64,000 nucleotides of DNA. It comes from Oligoflexales bacterium (GTDB lineage: Bacteria > Bdellovibrionota_B > Oligoflexia > Oligoflexales > RGVZ01). The notes under the pieces were generated by a model that saw only the letters and a list, made by a program, of their open reading frames with translations, had not been told where the DNA came from and did no database searches. The stretch is taken from contig CANLUT010000003.1 in the NCBI GenBank assembly GCA_947494335.1, forward strand, positions 261,381 through 325,380. Direction: 5' to 3'. Positions 44,738 through 54,011 of this stretch are shown one piece after another (within the stretch, counting starts at the first letter, position 1; each line of letters opens with the position of its first letter). The translations under genes and the position numbers were made by a program.

Positions 44738-45732
44738 TGAGTGTACTGCTTAGGATCCTTTCGAGATTGTTCGGTGTGATCGTACGAATTCGTAACCGCT
44801 TGTACGATAGAGGGTACCTTCAGTCAGTTCGCCTACCTGGCAAGGTGATTTCGGTCGGCAATGTGGCTATTGGTGGTACGGGTAAATCGCCCGTGGTGAT
44901 TGACATTGCCAGAAAGATTGTCGAAGCAGGTGGTGTCCCCGCGATATTGACACGAGGTTATCGAAGTGGTTTGGCTGCAAGTGAGTGGCAGGTTTTGTTG
45001 GATAGCAAAGTTGCTGCAGGCGTGAATCGTGCGGATGTCATCGCCGATGAGGCCATAATGCAGTCGTCCTCTCTGCCGAGTGTGCCAGTGATTGTAGGTC
45101 GTAAGCGACTAGAGGCGGCTAGGAATTTTATCAACAGCTGCCCTCAGTTCAATGTTACCCATTGGATTTTGGATGATGGTTTTCAGCACCGACAAATCAC
45201 GCGAGACGTTGACGTGGTCTTGTTGGATGCGAGAACACCTTACGGTGAATTGATTCCAGCTGGTAGATTTCGAGAACCGCTCGCGTCTCTGAAGCGCGCT
45301 CATGTTGCGGTGATGACCAAGGCGGAGAGGGTCACTCAAACGGAAACTCTACGACGCGATATTCAGGCCGCAAACTCCAACTGTGAGATCATGGAGGCTA
45401 GGTTTGTGACCGACCCACCCCGATTGGTCTCGGGAGCTTCAACTCAAAGTCCAATGAAGTGGGGCCTAGTTGCCGGCATAGCAAATCCCAATGACTTTGG
45501 GGCGTCTGCGAAAGATCATGGTGTTGTCGCAGTGGATAGCTGTTTTGTTCAAGATCATCACCCATTTCCTCAAGATAAGCTGGAGAGTTTCACCGCCACG
45601 TGCGACGCCTTGCTGACAACAGAAAAGGATTTTGCAAGGTCCAGCTCGGTATTTAGACGTCTAAAAATTCCCGTGTACGTACTTCCGCTTCGCGTGGAAT
45701 GGGTGGGTGGCAGCCCTCGTTTTTTAGCCTAA
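44734..45732 (+). CDS. lpxK: Tetraacyldisaccharide 4'-kinase LpxK
   Basis: LpxK phosphorylates the 4' position of lipid A precursor. It has an N-terminal membrane-associated helix, the P-loop SVGNVAIGGTGKSP, LTRGYRSG, and the LDDGFQHRQITRDVD signature with the catalytic DD pair. The length of 332 residues is normal. It overlaps the exporter's stop codon and is the last gene of the operon; no clear terminator follows. Confidence 0.95.
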   Translation: MMSVLLRILSRLFGVIVRIRNRLYDRGYLQSVRLPGKVISVGNVAIGGTGKSPVVIDIARKIVEAGGVPAILTRGYRSGLAASEWQVLLDSKVAAGVNRADVIADEAIMQSSSLPSVPVIVGRKRLEAARNFINSCPQFNVTHWILDDGFQHRQITRDVDVVLLDARTPYGELIPAGRFREPLASLKRAHVAVMTKAERVTQTETLRRDIQAANSNCEIMEARFVTDPPRLVSGASTQSPMKWGLVAGIANPNDFGASAKDHGVVAVDSCFVQDHHPFPQDKLESFTATCDALLTTEKDFARSSSVFRRLKIPVYVLPLRVEWVGGSPRFLA

Positions 45733-45814
45733 ATTAACCAGTTTTTTTAGTGGCTTATCTTGAGGGCTCAGGAATATCTCAAAAAATACCGATTCCTGTC
45801 CAGCAGGAGAGGCG

Positions 45815-46360
45815 ATGTTTTTTGGCTTTTTTATTCATAGTGTTCGTATGTTGTTGGTCTTTTTGGGGCTGACGGGATTGATGTCGTCTTGCGGACGGTC
45901 CAAGCAAAAAGTTGACATAGGCGTCGGTAGCACCATGAGCAGCGGCACACTTGATGTGAGTGATCCCAACTGCAAGAAGGCGGCTTGCCCTAAGGTTGAA
46001 TTTCAGTTGGTTAATGACTCTAACAAGGACCTGTCTCAGGAAACTTTGACGGGCTCCGTGGGTGTTGATGTCAATTGGAAATTTCAGGTAAAGTCCGAGG
46101 CCACATCTGGTCGAATTCGAATTGCACTTATTGAAGCCCCCATTTGGCTCACGTCTGCTGCTGGCGCAGAGCCCGGTTCTATTGTGGCTTCTGGAAAGCC
46201 GACAGAGACTGCCACAAATGCGAGTTTTGTTGTGTTAGCTCGCGATATAGGCCGCTGTAAGGCTATGGAGAAAGTTACGAAATCCTGCGCTGACGTCAAA
46301 ACACCGTTCGAAGCTTACGATAAGCTCTTTAATATCAAGTTTTCGATTACAGGAAATTAA
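45815..46360 (+). CDS. Lipoprotein of unknown function
   Basis: A 181-residue protein whose signal peptide ends LMSSC, a plausible lipobox. The ATG has a strong GCAGGAGAGG site. The mature part contains cysteine pairs (PNCKKAACPK and later RCKAMEKVTKSCADV) and beta-rich sequence such as VDVNWKFQVKSEATSGRIRIAL, suggesting a small sandwich domain with disulfides. I recognise no family. It lies between the lipid A operon and the guanine deaminase gene, with short gaps on both sides. Confidence 0.75.
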   Translation: MFFGFFIHSVRMLLVFLGLTGLMSSCGRSKQKVDIGVGSTMSSGTLDVSDPNCKKAACPKVEFQLVNDSNKDLSQETLTGSVGVDVNWKFQVKSEATSGRIRIALIEAPIWLTSAAGAEPGSIVASGKPTETATNASFVVLARDIGRCKAMEKVTKSCADVKTPFEAYDKLFNIKFSITGN

Positions 46361-46400
46361 GCTACTCTCGGATATTAGCCAATTCGGGAGTGATGAGTAA

Positions 46401-47720
46401 ATGAGCGGTCTGGAAAGCCGAACCACGATTCATCGTGCTGGAGACATTTGGACGGTCGTTAAGGTTGATGGGCGTGCGGTCCTGAAATCTTACAAGTCGG
46501 CAGCTATGGTCGTGAATGACGACGGGACAATTCTCAGTATTGGCAACTTCGATGATTTATCTCAGAAACATCCGTCTGCGTCGTTGATAGATCATGGATC
46601 GTCGACATTGGTTCCTGGATTTGTTGACGCCCATCTACACTGTCCGCAGCTGGATGTGATCGGGTCGGGTGGATATCATTTACTGGACTGGCTTGAGCAG
46701 TATGTGTTTCCGGCAGAGGGCAAATTTGCTGCGCTTGACGTAGCTGTCCGCGGTGCGAAAAGATTGAGTCGGGAGCTGGTTCGACACGGAGTTACGACTG
46801 CGGCCGTCTTTTCAAGCGTGCATGCTCACGCAGCCGAAGCGCTATTTCAAAATTTCGAACGCACCGGTCTGCGACTTGTGACAGGTAAGACATCAATGGA
46901 TATTGGTGCGCCGAAAAATGTCACGGAATCCGTTGAAGCAGATATAGAAGCCCAAGAAAAACTCATTGCCACTTGGCATGGCCGTCATGATCGACTTTTT
47001 TATGCCATCACTCCACGGTTCGCGTTGAGTTGCTCGCGCCCCATGATGAAGGCCCTGCAGGAATTAAAGGAGCGGCATCCGACTTGTTACGTGCAAACCC
47101 ATATCAGCGAGAATGTTCACGAAGTAAAAGATGTTTTAGCTGAGTGGAAAGAGTTTGATGATTACCTTTCAGTTTATGAAGAGCATGGACTGATCGGTAA
47201 CAAAACACTTTTGGCCCATGGTATTTATTTGACTGATTCCGAGCTGGCTCGGCTGTCTCGCAGCAAGACCTCAATTGTGCACTGCCCGACCTCAAATACA
47301 TTCTTGGGCAGTGGCTTGTTCAATATGGAGCGATCAACGGCCATGGGTGTCAATGTTTGTTTGGCGTCAGATATCGGAGCTGGAACTGGATTGTCTCCTT
47401 GGCAAACAATGCTTGAGTGTTACAAGGTTCAAGCATTGCAAGGGCATCTCGTGACTGCTGATGAATTACTTTATCGTGGCACACTGGCGGGCGCTGAAGC
47501 GTTGGGCCTTGATAACAGGCTGGGCAGCCTTGAGGTGGGCAAACAGGCTGACTTTGTGGTCTTACACACCGAACATAATGAACTCTTGAGTGAGAGGCTT
47601 AGGGTGGCAAAAGACCCTGCCGAACGATTGTTCGCCTGTGTAACCATGGGTGATGATCGGATGGTCCATGCTGTCTATGTTGCTGGGCGACAGATTTCTC
47701 AAGGGCAGCATCGGCATTGA
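46401..47720 (+). CDS. guaD: Guanine deaminase
   Basis: GuaD converts guanine to xanthine. The amidohydrolase barrel has the zinc ligands in VPGFVDAHLHCPQLD (HxH), QTHISEN, LAHGIYLTD and LASDIGAGTG. The PQ after HLHC and the GYHLLDWLEQYVFPAE sequence are specific for guanine deaminase rather than for other members. The length of 439 residues is typical. GGGAGTGATGAG precedes the ATG. Confidence 0.93.
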   Translation: MSGLESRTTIHRAGDIWTVVKVDGRAVLKSYKSAAMVVNDDGTILSIGNFDDLSQKHPSASLIDHGSSTLVPGFVDAHLHCPQLDVIGSGGYHLLDWLEQYVFPAEGKFAALDVAVRGAKRLSRELVRHGVTTAAVFSSVHAHAAEALFQNFERTGLRLVTGKTSMDIGAPKNVTESVEADIEAQEKLIATWHGRHDRLFYAITPRFALSCSRPMMKALQELKERHPTCYVQTHISENVHEVKDVLAEWKEFDDYLSVYEEHGLIGNKTLLAHGIYLTDSELARLSRSKTSIVHCPTSNTFLGSGLFNMERSTAMGVNVCLASDIGAGTGLSPWQTMLECYKVQALQGHLVTADELLYRGTLAGAEALGLDNRLGSLEVGKQADFVVLHTEHNELLSERLRVAKDPAERLFACVTMGDDRMVHAVYVAGRQISQGQHRH

Positions 47721-47803
47721 TTTAGTCTCGTGTTCGACTGCATTCACAGTTCACAGGAAGTTGTGCTAACATAAGGTCCTATTGATCAAGGGAGTCTTCG
47801 CTC

Positions 47804-48277
47804 ATGAAAATTGATATTGGTATCTCTGAATCCAGTCGTAAAAAGACTTGCCAAGGCCTAGGTAAGCTCCTGGCTGACAGCTACATTTTGTATCTTAAGA
47901 CCCACAACTTTCATTGGAATGTTGAGGGGCCGATGTTCAACACTCTGCACACCATGTTTATGGATCAGTACACAGAGCTCTGGAACGCCTTGGACTTGAT
48001 CGCTGAGCGCATTCGTGCGCTGGGTAGCTATGCTCCGGGCTCCTACAAAAAATACTCTCAGCTGTCCTCGATCTCTGAAGCTGATGGTCATGTGACGGCT
48101 AAAGAGATGATTAAGCAGTTGCTAGAGGGCCACGAGGCTGTCGCGAAAACAGCGCGCACGGTTCTGCCCACCGCAGAAGAGGGTGGCGATGAAGCAACGA
48201 TTGATTTGCTGGTTCAACGTCTTCAGATCCACGAAAAAACAGCGTGGATGCTTCGTTCGATGCTTGCGAAGGATTGA
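47804..48277 (+). CDS. dps: Dps family DNA-binding ferritin
   Basis: Dps stores iron by oxidising it with peroxide and protects DNA. The intersubunit ferroxidase site is intact: [17 protein letters not shown] with the histidine pair, then [17 protein letters not shown] with the aspartate and glutamate. The length of 157 residues is normal. The short N-terminus ([14 protein letters not shown]) has some lysines. An AAGGGAG site precedes the ATG. A terminator lies 25 bases downstream. Confidence 0.93.
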   Translation: MKIDIGISESSRKKTCQGLGKLLADSYILYLKTHNFHWNVEGPMFNTLHTMFMDQYTELWNALDLIAERIRALGSYAPGSYKKYSQLSSISEADGHVTAKEMIKQLLEGHEAVAKTARTVLPTAEEGGDEATIDLLVQRLQIHEKTAWMLRSMLAKD

Positions 48278-48295
48278 TCAGAAAAGATAGTCGAT

Positions 48296-49432
48296 TTAAC
48301 TTTGAGCTCCGCTATCGCGGAGCTCAAGTGTTTTAAGCAGGATCATCGCTAGGACAATCATGAACGCGGGCAGCCAGAATGCGGTACCAAAGCCTGCCAG
48401 ATCAGCGAGTTTACCCACCACGAAATTCATCAGGGCCAACATCGCTTGCATCGAGGCAAGCATCCAAATAATCATGCTGCGGTCGCGCTCGGGAAAGCGC
48501 AGGCTGACCCACGTGACATAAAGTGGGAAGAATGGCCCAAAGACTCCCGCAAATGGAAGTAACCATAACCATCCAGTGATGCGAGCTAGGACAAAACAAA
48601 CGAGGGAGCAAAAAAGGCTAACCCAAATCAAACTGCGGTGATACCGAGGCTTGGCCCAAAGCACACAGGCGATACGCGTGACAAGCATCACCCCAAAAAA
48701 CATCGACGTATAAAAGGATGCGTCCTTGATATCGAGGTTGTAAGCCTGGACCAGAAACGCCGGCATCCAGGTGGATGTTAAAACTTCACCAATGACGTAA
48801 GCGACTAGGACGCTGATTGATAAACCGTGCAGAGCTCCTATCGACATCGGCTGTTTTTGAGTGGAGTTGGTTTCAGATGTTGATGACGGACGCACTTTCA
48901 AAAAAATAAGACTGGCAAGAGCCACAGCTACGGGCGCAGTCCAGGCGAACAGTGACTGCCAGTTCTCGGGATTGGTCAGCACAACGCCAGCGATCCACGG
49001 CGCAAAAAAAGAACTGAGTCCATAAAGAGAGTGTAACGCCGACATCATCTGTCCGCGGCGTTCCGCGTCAAAGCTTGATTGGACAAGGATATTACTCAAC
49101 GTTCCCATGGTCGAAATTGATCCGCCTAGGAGCGCGCCCCAAAGAAAAAGTGACAACGATGTTGAGACTAAGAGGGTAGCCGTGCAGATAAGTGCTGAAT
49201 AGATCAATACCGATACACCAACACGACGAAGTGACCACCGATTGAGTAGTGGCATCAATAACCAGGTGCTGACCATCGCGACCAGATTGCCAAGAGAAAT
49301 GATCATGGCCGCCGATCCGTAGTCCATTGCCATAAGCTTGGTAATGGCAGGCAGTAAAGGGCCACGCATGTTATCAATCCATGAGCCTAGGCATAAAAGC
49401 CCTGCTCCGGAAATGAATATTGGCCAGCGCAT
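48296..49432 (-). CDS. MFS transporter
   Basis: A 12-helix transporter of about 378 residues. The start of the first half (FISGAGLLCLGSWIDNMRGPLLPAI) and a motif A-like loop (LMPLLNRWSLRRVGV) fit the major facilitator superfamily; a second region begins GALHGLSISVLVAYVIGEVL. The pattern resembles fucose/hexose-type or FsrB-like members, but the substrate is not evident. The frame extends to a TTG at 49450; the ATG at 49432 was chosen, both with weak ribosome sites. It is divergent from the monooxygenase gene. Confidence 0.85.
   Translation of the reverse strand: MRWPIFISGAGLLCLGSWIDNMRGPLLPAITKLMAMDYGSAAMIISLGNLVAMVSTWLLMPLLNRWSLRRVGVSVLIYSALICTATLLVSTSLSLFLWGALLGGSISTMGTLSNILVQSSFDAERRGQMMSALHSLYGLSSFFAPWIAGVVLTNPENWQSLFAWTAPVAVALASLIFLKVRPSSTSETNSTQKQPMSIGALHGLSISVLVAYVIGEVLTSTWMPAFLVQAYNLDIKDASFYTSMFFGVMLVTRIACVLWAKPRYHRSLIWVSLFCSLVCFVLARITGWLWLLPFAGVFGPFFPLYVTWVSLRFPERDRSMIIWMLASMQAMLALMNFVVGKLADLAGFGTAFWLPAFMIVLAMILLKTLELRDSGAQS
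48302..48336 (+). terminator. Intrinsic terminator of dps
   Basis: TTGAGCTCCGC (48302-48312) pairs perfectly with GCGGAGCTCAA (48317-48327) around a 4-base loop, followed by GTGTTTT. It lies inside the last codons of the MFS gene on the opposite strand. Confidence 0.75.
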
Positions 49433-49521
49433 GTGTGATGGATCTTTCAAGGCGATGCGTCGTTGAATCTAAGGCACCATAATGACATGGGAAATTGTCC
49501 CGTGCAATGACTTTAGGTTTC

Positions 49522-49550
49522 TTGACAGGCCTCACGCGCGGGCGTAAGGT
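49522..49550 (+). promoter_or_regulatory. Sigma-70-like promoter next to the monooxygenase start
   Basis: TTGACA (49522-49527), a perfect -35 box, is followed after 17 bases by TAAGGT (49545-49550). Transcription would begin near 49557, two bases before the ATG at 49559. Confidence 0.5.
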
Positions 49551-49558
49551 CATCCCCT

Positions 49559-50776
49559 ATGCAATTCGATCTTTTTCACAGTATTGGCAGGATTGATACC
49601 CTTAAACCTGTTCCGCAAGACAGAGCGATTTTTCGTGCGTTTTTGGACCAGTGTGTTCTCGGAGAGTCATTGGGTTTTCCGACCATGTGGGTGGCTGAGT
49701 CCCACTTTTCAAGTGAAGTTCAGAAGTCGAATGCTCGTCCTGTGATTCCTAATTACCATGGGGAAGTTGGCCTTAATGCCGACTCCTGTCAGTTGGCTCA
49801 TCTTGTTTTTGCAAAAACTAAAAAAATCGCATTTGGAACAGCCATTCATAACATCGTGGGCGGCAACGGTGGACCGTTGGCTTCAGCTGATCGAATTCGA
49901 AGTCTCGCGTTCTATAACTCTTTGCAAGATAACCCAAGAAAGCTCCATATCGGTGTCGCGGCAGGGAGGTTTCCTTATATCAATGCCCCCTTTGGGATTG
50001 TCCCCCGTAACAAAGTCGAACAAGTTCTATGGCCTCAGTATCAGCGACTGATTTTCGTTGAGGCCTTGGAGATATTCTTGCGACTAAGCCGCAGTGAAAC
50101 TATTTCTTGCCAGGACATTACCAGCTGGACGATAGACCGTGCCATGTTCAAAAGTGATGATGACTTTAAAGTGGCGATGAATCAGATAGGTGCCACTGAT
50201 GCAGGGGTGCCCTACGAGCGACGCTGGACGTTTGAAACGCTAAAACTGATTCCCGAGATGTCTCAAAACGAGTTAAGCGGGTGGATGAATTTTGTTTTGG
50301 GATCTCACGATCCGATGGCTAGGGATCACGGCTTGAAATTTGCAGATTTGGATGTCTTTAATCTGTCGTTTACACCGCCCCATGAACTGGCAAAAATACA
50401 TGACGACATGTATGTGAAATATAAAGAGAGCGGACGTACATGGCATCGTTCCCGATTGCCACGCACCGTTCTCATTTTTGTCGATAAATCACCCAAGGTC
50501 GCAGCAGAAAAAGCGGAGCGCTGCTTTGACACCTACATCGAAGCCATGCGTGGTACCGTTGTTTTGCCACCGAAAGAGGAACTGATGAGTCGGGCGCTGA
50601 TTGGTGATCCAGCCATGATCCGCGATCAGTTGCACCCTGAAAATCTCCGGGCATTTCATAAAGATGATCGATTGATGCTTTGGTTTGAGTTCAATCAGAT
50701 TGACCATGAAGATATTTTGCAGCAGATGAGACTCTTTGCGGAGAACGTAATGCCCTACGTTGCGTCAAATCCATGA
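49559..50776 (+). CDS. Luciferase-like monooxygenase
   Basis: A 405-residue flavin-dependent oxidoreductase of the bacterial luciferase-like family. Typical parts are the N-terminal strand QFDLFHSIGRI, the GESLGFPTMWVAESHF segment, FGTAIHNIVGGNGGPLASADRIR, and KLHIGVAAGRFPY. Whether FMNH2 or F420 is used cannot be read. It overlaps the asparaginase gene by 4 bases. The substrate is unknown; the context offers no clue. Confidence 0.85.
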   Translation: MQFDLFHSIGRIDTLKPVPQDRAIFRAFLDQCVLGESLGFPTMWVAESHFSSEVQKSNARPVIPNYHGEVGLNADSCQLAHLVFAKTKKIAFGTAIHNIVGGNGGPLASADRIRSLAFYNSLQDNPRKLHIGVAAGRFPYINAPFGIVPRNKVEQVLWPQYQRLIFVEALEIFLRLSRSETISCQDITSWTIDRAMFKSDDDFKVAMNQIGATDAGVPYERRWTFETLKLIPEMSQNELSGWMNFVLGSHDPMARDHGLKFADLDVFNLSFTPPHELAKIHDDMYVKYKESGRTWHRSRLPRTVLIFVDKSPKVAAEKAERCFDTYIEAMRGTVVLPPKEELMSRALIGDPAMIRDQLHPENLRAFHKDDRLMLWFEFNQIDHEDILQQMRLFAENVMPYVASNP

Positions 50777-51750
50777 ATGATCTGATCCACGCTAAGCCCA
50801 TATTTGCATTTACGCGACGTGATATTACCGAGGTTGTTGTTCACGGTATTGTAGCGTTAAAACATCAAGGGCAGCCTCTTGTCGCCGAGGATGCGTCGTC
50901 AGTTATAGTGACTCGGTCTTTACTAAAGCCCTGGCAAGCGATGGCAACGGGTGGGTATGACCGAACCAAGTCTTTCTGGTCGATGTGCATTGCTTCGCAC
51001 AGTGGACTGACAACCCATCTCGAGAGTCTTAAAGAGTTAATTCGAGAGACACATGCATCAGAGTCGGATCTCGTTTGTCCGCGAACATTTCCATTAGACG
51101 CAGGCGTTTCGGCAACCATGCGCCAGTCGGGTGTTCCGGCATCGAGACTTCACCATCCTTGTGCCGGTAAGCACCTTCTGATGCTTGCTGCTGCTCGCAA
51201 AGAAAATACGGCTGTTGAGAATTACTGGCATGAAGATCACCCGGTACAAAAGCGTATCCAAGCCCTTGTGGGTCGTGAAGCCAGTGAAAAATTGACATGG
51301 GTGACCGACAGCTGTGGCCTTCCGGTTGCAGCAATGCCTGTGCGGGCATTGATGAATATGTACGAGCGATTTGCTCTCGACTCATCGGAAGCAGCGAGTG
51401 ACTTGAAGGCATTGTGGTTGGAGTATCCACGCCTTGTCGGTGGAGCTAGACGATTGGATTCAGATATTGTGGAGATTGGTTCTCGCCACCTTATTGCAAA
51501 AGAAGGTGCAGATGGTCTTCTTGCGGTTCAGACTCTTCCAATCCCTGGAGAGATGATTTCTGGATGCTTTGTTAAAATTTCGTCTGGCTATAACACTGCT
51601 CATTTAGGTATTGCTTTGTGGTGTCTTTTGTCGTCGCGTAATGACTTAAACGCTCCTCTTGTAGCGCTTCGTGACTATTTACGGAGTCGCCTGGAAGAGT
51701 GGGTTCCTAAGGATCAAAAGCTGCAAATTCTATACAGGCCACCCACATGA
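50773..51750 (+). CDS. Asparaginase (AnsA/asparaginase II Pfam family)
   Basis: A 325-residue protein of the bacterial asparaginase II type found in rhizobia. Evidence is the SVIVTRSLLKPWQAMA start, IASHSGLTTHLESL, the HPCAGKHLLMLAA block, VTDSCGLPVAAMPVRAL and a late AKEGADGLLAVQ. It hydrolyses asparagine to aspartate in that family. The ATG overlaps the monooxygenase stop, and its own stop overlaps the next gene, so the three are translationally coupled. Confidence 0.85.
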   Translation: MNDLIHAKPIFAFTRRDITEVVVHGIVALKHQGQPLVAEDASSVIVTRSLLKPWQAMATGGYDRTKSFWSMCIASHSGLTTHLESLKELIRETHASESDLVCPRTFPLDAGVSATMRQSGVPASRLHHPCAGKHLLMLAAARKENTAVENYWHEDHPVQKRIQALVGREASEKLTWVTDSCGLPVAAMPVRALMNMYERFALDSSEAASDLKALWLEYPRLVGGARRLDSDIVEIGSRHLIAKEGADGLLAVQTLPIPGEMISGCFVKISSGYNTAHLGIALWCLLSSRNDLNAPLVALRDYLRSRLEEWVPKDQKLQILYRPPT

Positions 51751-52706
51751 GCATGACCCGTAAAGAGTTTGTCGTTCAAGCATCGCAATCTGAGATGCGC
51801 ATTGATCTATTCCTTGCAGCCATGTTGCCAGATCTTTCTCGCAGGAAAGTTAGGCAGATCTTGGACGTTGGCGGATGCTACGTGAATAATAAAAGAATGC
51901 ATATTGCGTCCAGAAAGGTCAACTCTGGTGATAAAGTTCGCGTGGAATTTAGTTTAGAGGGATTAAAAAAATCTCGGCAGAAATTATTTGCGTTCGCGGA
52001 TGCTGATATTCTCTATGACGATCATCAGGTAATCGCAGTTAATAAGCCGCCCGGTTTGCCCAGCCAAGCCACCCGCGATCAAGATATCATGCATGCCGAA
52101 GTTTGTCTTCGTGAGTGGCTCAAGACTAAAAATCGACCAAATGAAAAATTGATTTTGCTTCACCGCCTGGATAAAGAGACATCCGGCGTTCTGTTATTCG
52201 CGACAAATGCCAACACAGCAACATGGATTACAGACCAGTTTCGTCAGCGAACCTTAAGTAAAACCTATTGGGCGCTATGCCGTGGCATACCCAAGACAAG
52301 TAAATTTGAACAGCAGTGTTATTTGTCAGATATTGATAAAAAAACAGGAATGGTGAGGCCAGTGCAGAGCGGTGGCAAGCAGAGCAAGACGCAGTTTGAA
52401 GTGCGAAATGTTGCTGCTGAGGCAGGTGTCAGCTGGATCGTTTGCTATCCGGAGACGGGCCGAAGTCACCAGATACGTGTCCATTTGGAGATGCTCGGAT
52501 TTCCGATCCTTGGAGATAAGCGATATGGGCAGGGCATAAGAGCACAGGTATCCGACCAAATTTCGTCCTTATCCGCTCAGCATCATATGCTTCATGCGCG
52601 CAGTTTGCAGTTTTCTCCGGCGCCAAACATCTCTGATGTCACAGTTCAAGCGTCCCCCCCTGAGTCCTTTGCGGCAATAGTGGAGTTATTGAAAATAAAT
52701 AGCTAA
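51747..52706 (+). CDS. RluD-type pseudouridine synthase
   Basis: A 319-residue enzyme with an N-terminal S4 domain (MRIDLFLAAMLPDLSRRKVRQIL) and a RluA-superfamily catalytic domain. The active-site aspartate is in LLHRLDKETSGVLLFA, followed by the conserved GRSHQIRVHLEMLGFPILGD. It isomerises uridines in rRNA or tRNA. The N-terminal S4 domain points to RluD or RluC-type; the exact target is uncertain. It is the last of three overlapping genes. Confidence 0.9.
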   Translation: MSMTRKEFVVQASQSEMRIDLFLAAMLPDLSRRKVRQILDVGGCYVNNKRMHIASRKVNSGDKVRVEFSLEGLKKSRQKLFAFADADILYDDHQVIAVNKPPGLPSQATRDQDIMHAEVCLREWLKTKNRPNEKLILLHRLDKETSGVLLFATNANTATWITDQFRQRTLSKTYWALCRGIPKTSKFEQQCYLSDIDKKTGMVRPVQSGGKQSKTQFEVRNVAAEAGVSWIVCYPETGRSHQIRVHLEMLGFPILGDKRYGQGIRAQVSDQISSLSAQHHMLHARSLQFSPAPNISDVTVQASPPESFAAIVELLKINS

Positions 52707-52919
52707 CCACTGGGTCGCTTCGCAGTGCCGTCGGTCAGTTTTAAGCGCCGACAGAGCCCTGCCCGCTGATTTGGTTCATATAGATAAAAATTTGGAAAAA
52801 TCCCGTCATTTCAGCGTCTGCGACGCTGTTGGCGAGGCTCCGTATTCCTTCCATTCATGATCAGACTGAAGCGGCTCGGTAAATTGCCGATGAGGATCCG
52901 CAAGCATGGATTATTTTGG

Positions 52920-54011
52920 ATGAAAATGAATATGTCTGACTCGCCATTAAAACAGAAACAGGCCGGTGTTTACATCAATGCAAACGACATTGATGTGACT
53001 GACGCTAGTCTTGATCCCACTTTAAGTAAGGTTTGGACAGATGAAACCACCGGCGAGATTGCGGTTTCGGTTGAGCGAGTTCTTTTTGACAGTTTACTGG
53101 ATGTTGCCGCCAGATATTTGGAGCCTAATGGGTTTTCTTTGAATCTAGAAAATCTATTGGCGACGATTGACAGTATGCGATTAGGAGTTTTTGCGTCTGT
53201 AGCCTCCAAAAATGGACCTGATGGCCGTGCGGTTGCGAAGAGATTGATTCCAGGTCTTTACATGCATTTGCCGCGTGTCAAAACAGTTGGCCCGACGCTA
53301 ACCCGTTTTTATGATGAAATTGGACGCTACGAACGCGAATTGGCGCGACTTCAGGATATTGAAGCGAAGGCAAGAAAAATTGCAGAGGTTTCAGCAAAAG
53401 ATGAAACAGGGCGCGCTGCCATCGAAGCTCTGCAAAGTGAAAACCAGGCCCTTCGTGCAGAGTTAGGACGACTTTCATCACGATTGAATTTGGCTGAACA
53501 AGCCCTCAAATCGTCTGCCGCAGAGACAGACGGTGATGTGATGCCAAATGGTATCCGTAGCTGCGTGATACGAGCTGTTCGCCCTGCTGAGGGGACGGTG
53601 CTGCTGAAATCTGGTGAACAACAGTTTAGCTGCCCTCTTCGACGTCTAGATGGGGTTCCATCTTTGAACGCTCGTGGCCTAGCCTATTATGAGGGCGGTG
53701 TTCTTAAATCCGTTATGATTTTCGATCCTGCACCGGCACCATTCGAGTTTCAATTGGCAGATGTCATGGCTGTGGAGGGCCGAAAGATCAAGGTTCGCTA
53801 CTCAGACCGCCGGGAAGGTTTGTTGACGATGGCTGCTGATCAAGCGGTTCCCGGCGTCGGTGTTCGAATTATTGCAAAGCTTGCGACTGGTTTTCTAGTC
53901 GACATATTACCGGTCGCCGTTGCGGGTGACAGCGTCATTGCAGATATGGTTTTTGATGAGCAAACCAAGCGTCAATTGCATGAAGAATTTGCGGAGGGTC
54001 TCAATGATTGA
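52920..54011 (+). CDS. Coiled-coil protein encoded with the MotAB-like pair
   Basis: I do not recognise this protein. From the ATG at 52920 it has 363 residues, with no signal or membrane segment. Residues of about 129-200 form a coiled coil (RYERELARLQDIEAKARKIA and SENQALRAELGRLSSRLN). The C-terminal half contains two beta-rich repeats (IRAVRPAEGTVLLKSG and DVMAVEGRKIKVRYSDRREG) that look like small barrels. The frame is open to 52857, and ATG codons at 52926 and 52932 are alternatives. It overlaps the motA start by 8 bases, which ties it to the stator. Confidence 0.75.
   Translation: MKMNMSDSPLKQKQAGVYINANDIDVTDASLDPTLSKVWTDETTGEIAVSVERVLFDSLLDVAARYLEPNGFSLNLENLLATIDSMRLGVFASVASKNGPDGRAVAKRLIPGLYMHLPRVKTVGPTLTRFYDEIGRYERELARLQDIEAKARKIAEVSAKDETGRAAIEALQSENQALRAELGRLSSRLNLAEQALKSSAAETDGDVMPNGIRSCVIRAVRPAEGTVLLKSGEQQFSCPLRRLDGVPSLNARGLAYYEGGVLKSVMIFDPAPAPFEFQLADVMAVEGRKIKVRYSDRREGLLTMAADQAVPGVGVRIIAKLATGFLVDILPVAVAGDSVIADMVFDEQTKRQLHEEFAEGLND

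Noticed and set aside
52812-52828. A 7-bp hairpin (CAGCGTC/GACGCTG) before the coiled-coil gene as a terminator of the RluD-type gene.
   Set aside because: The loop is only three bases and no T run follows.
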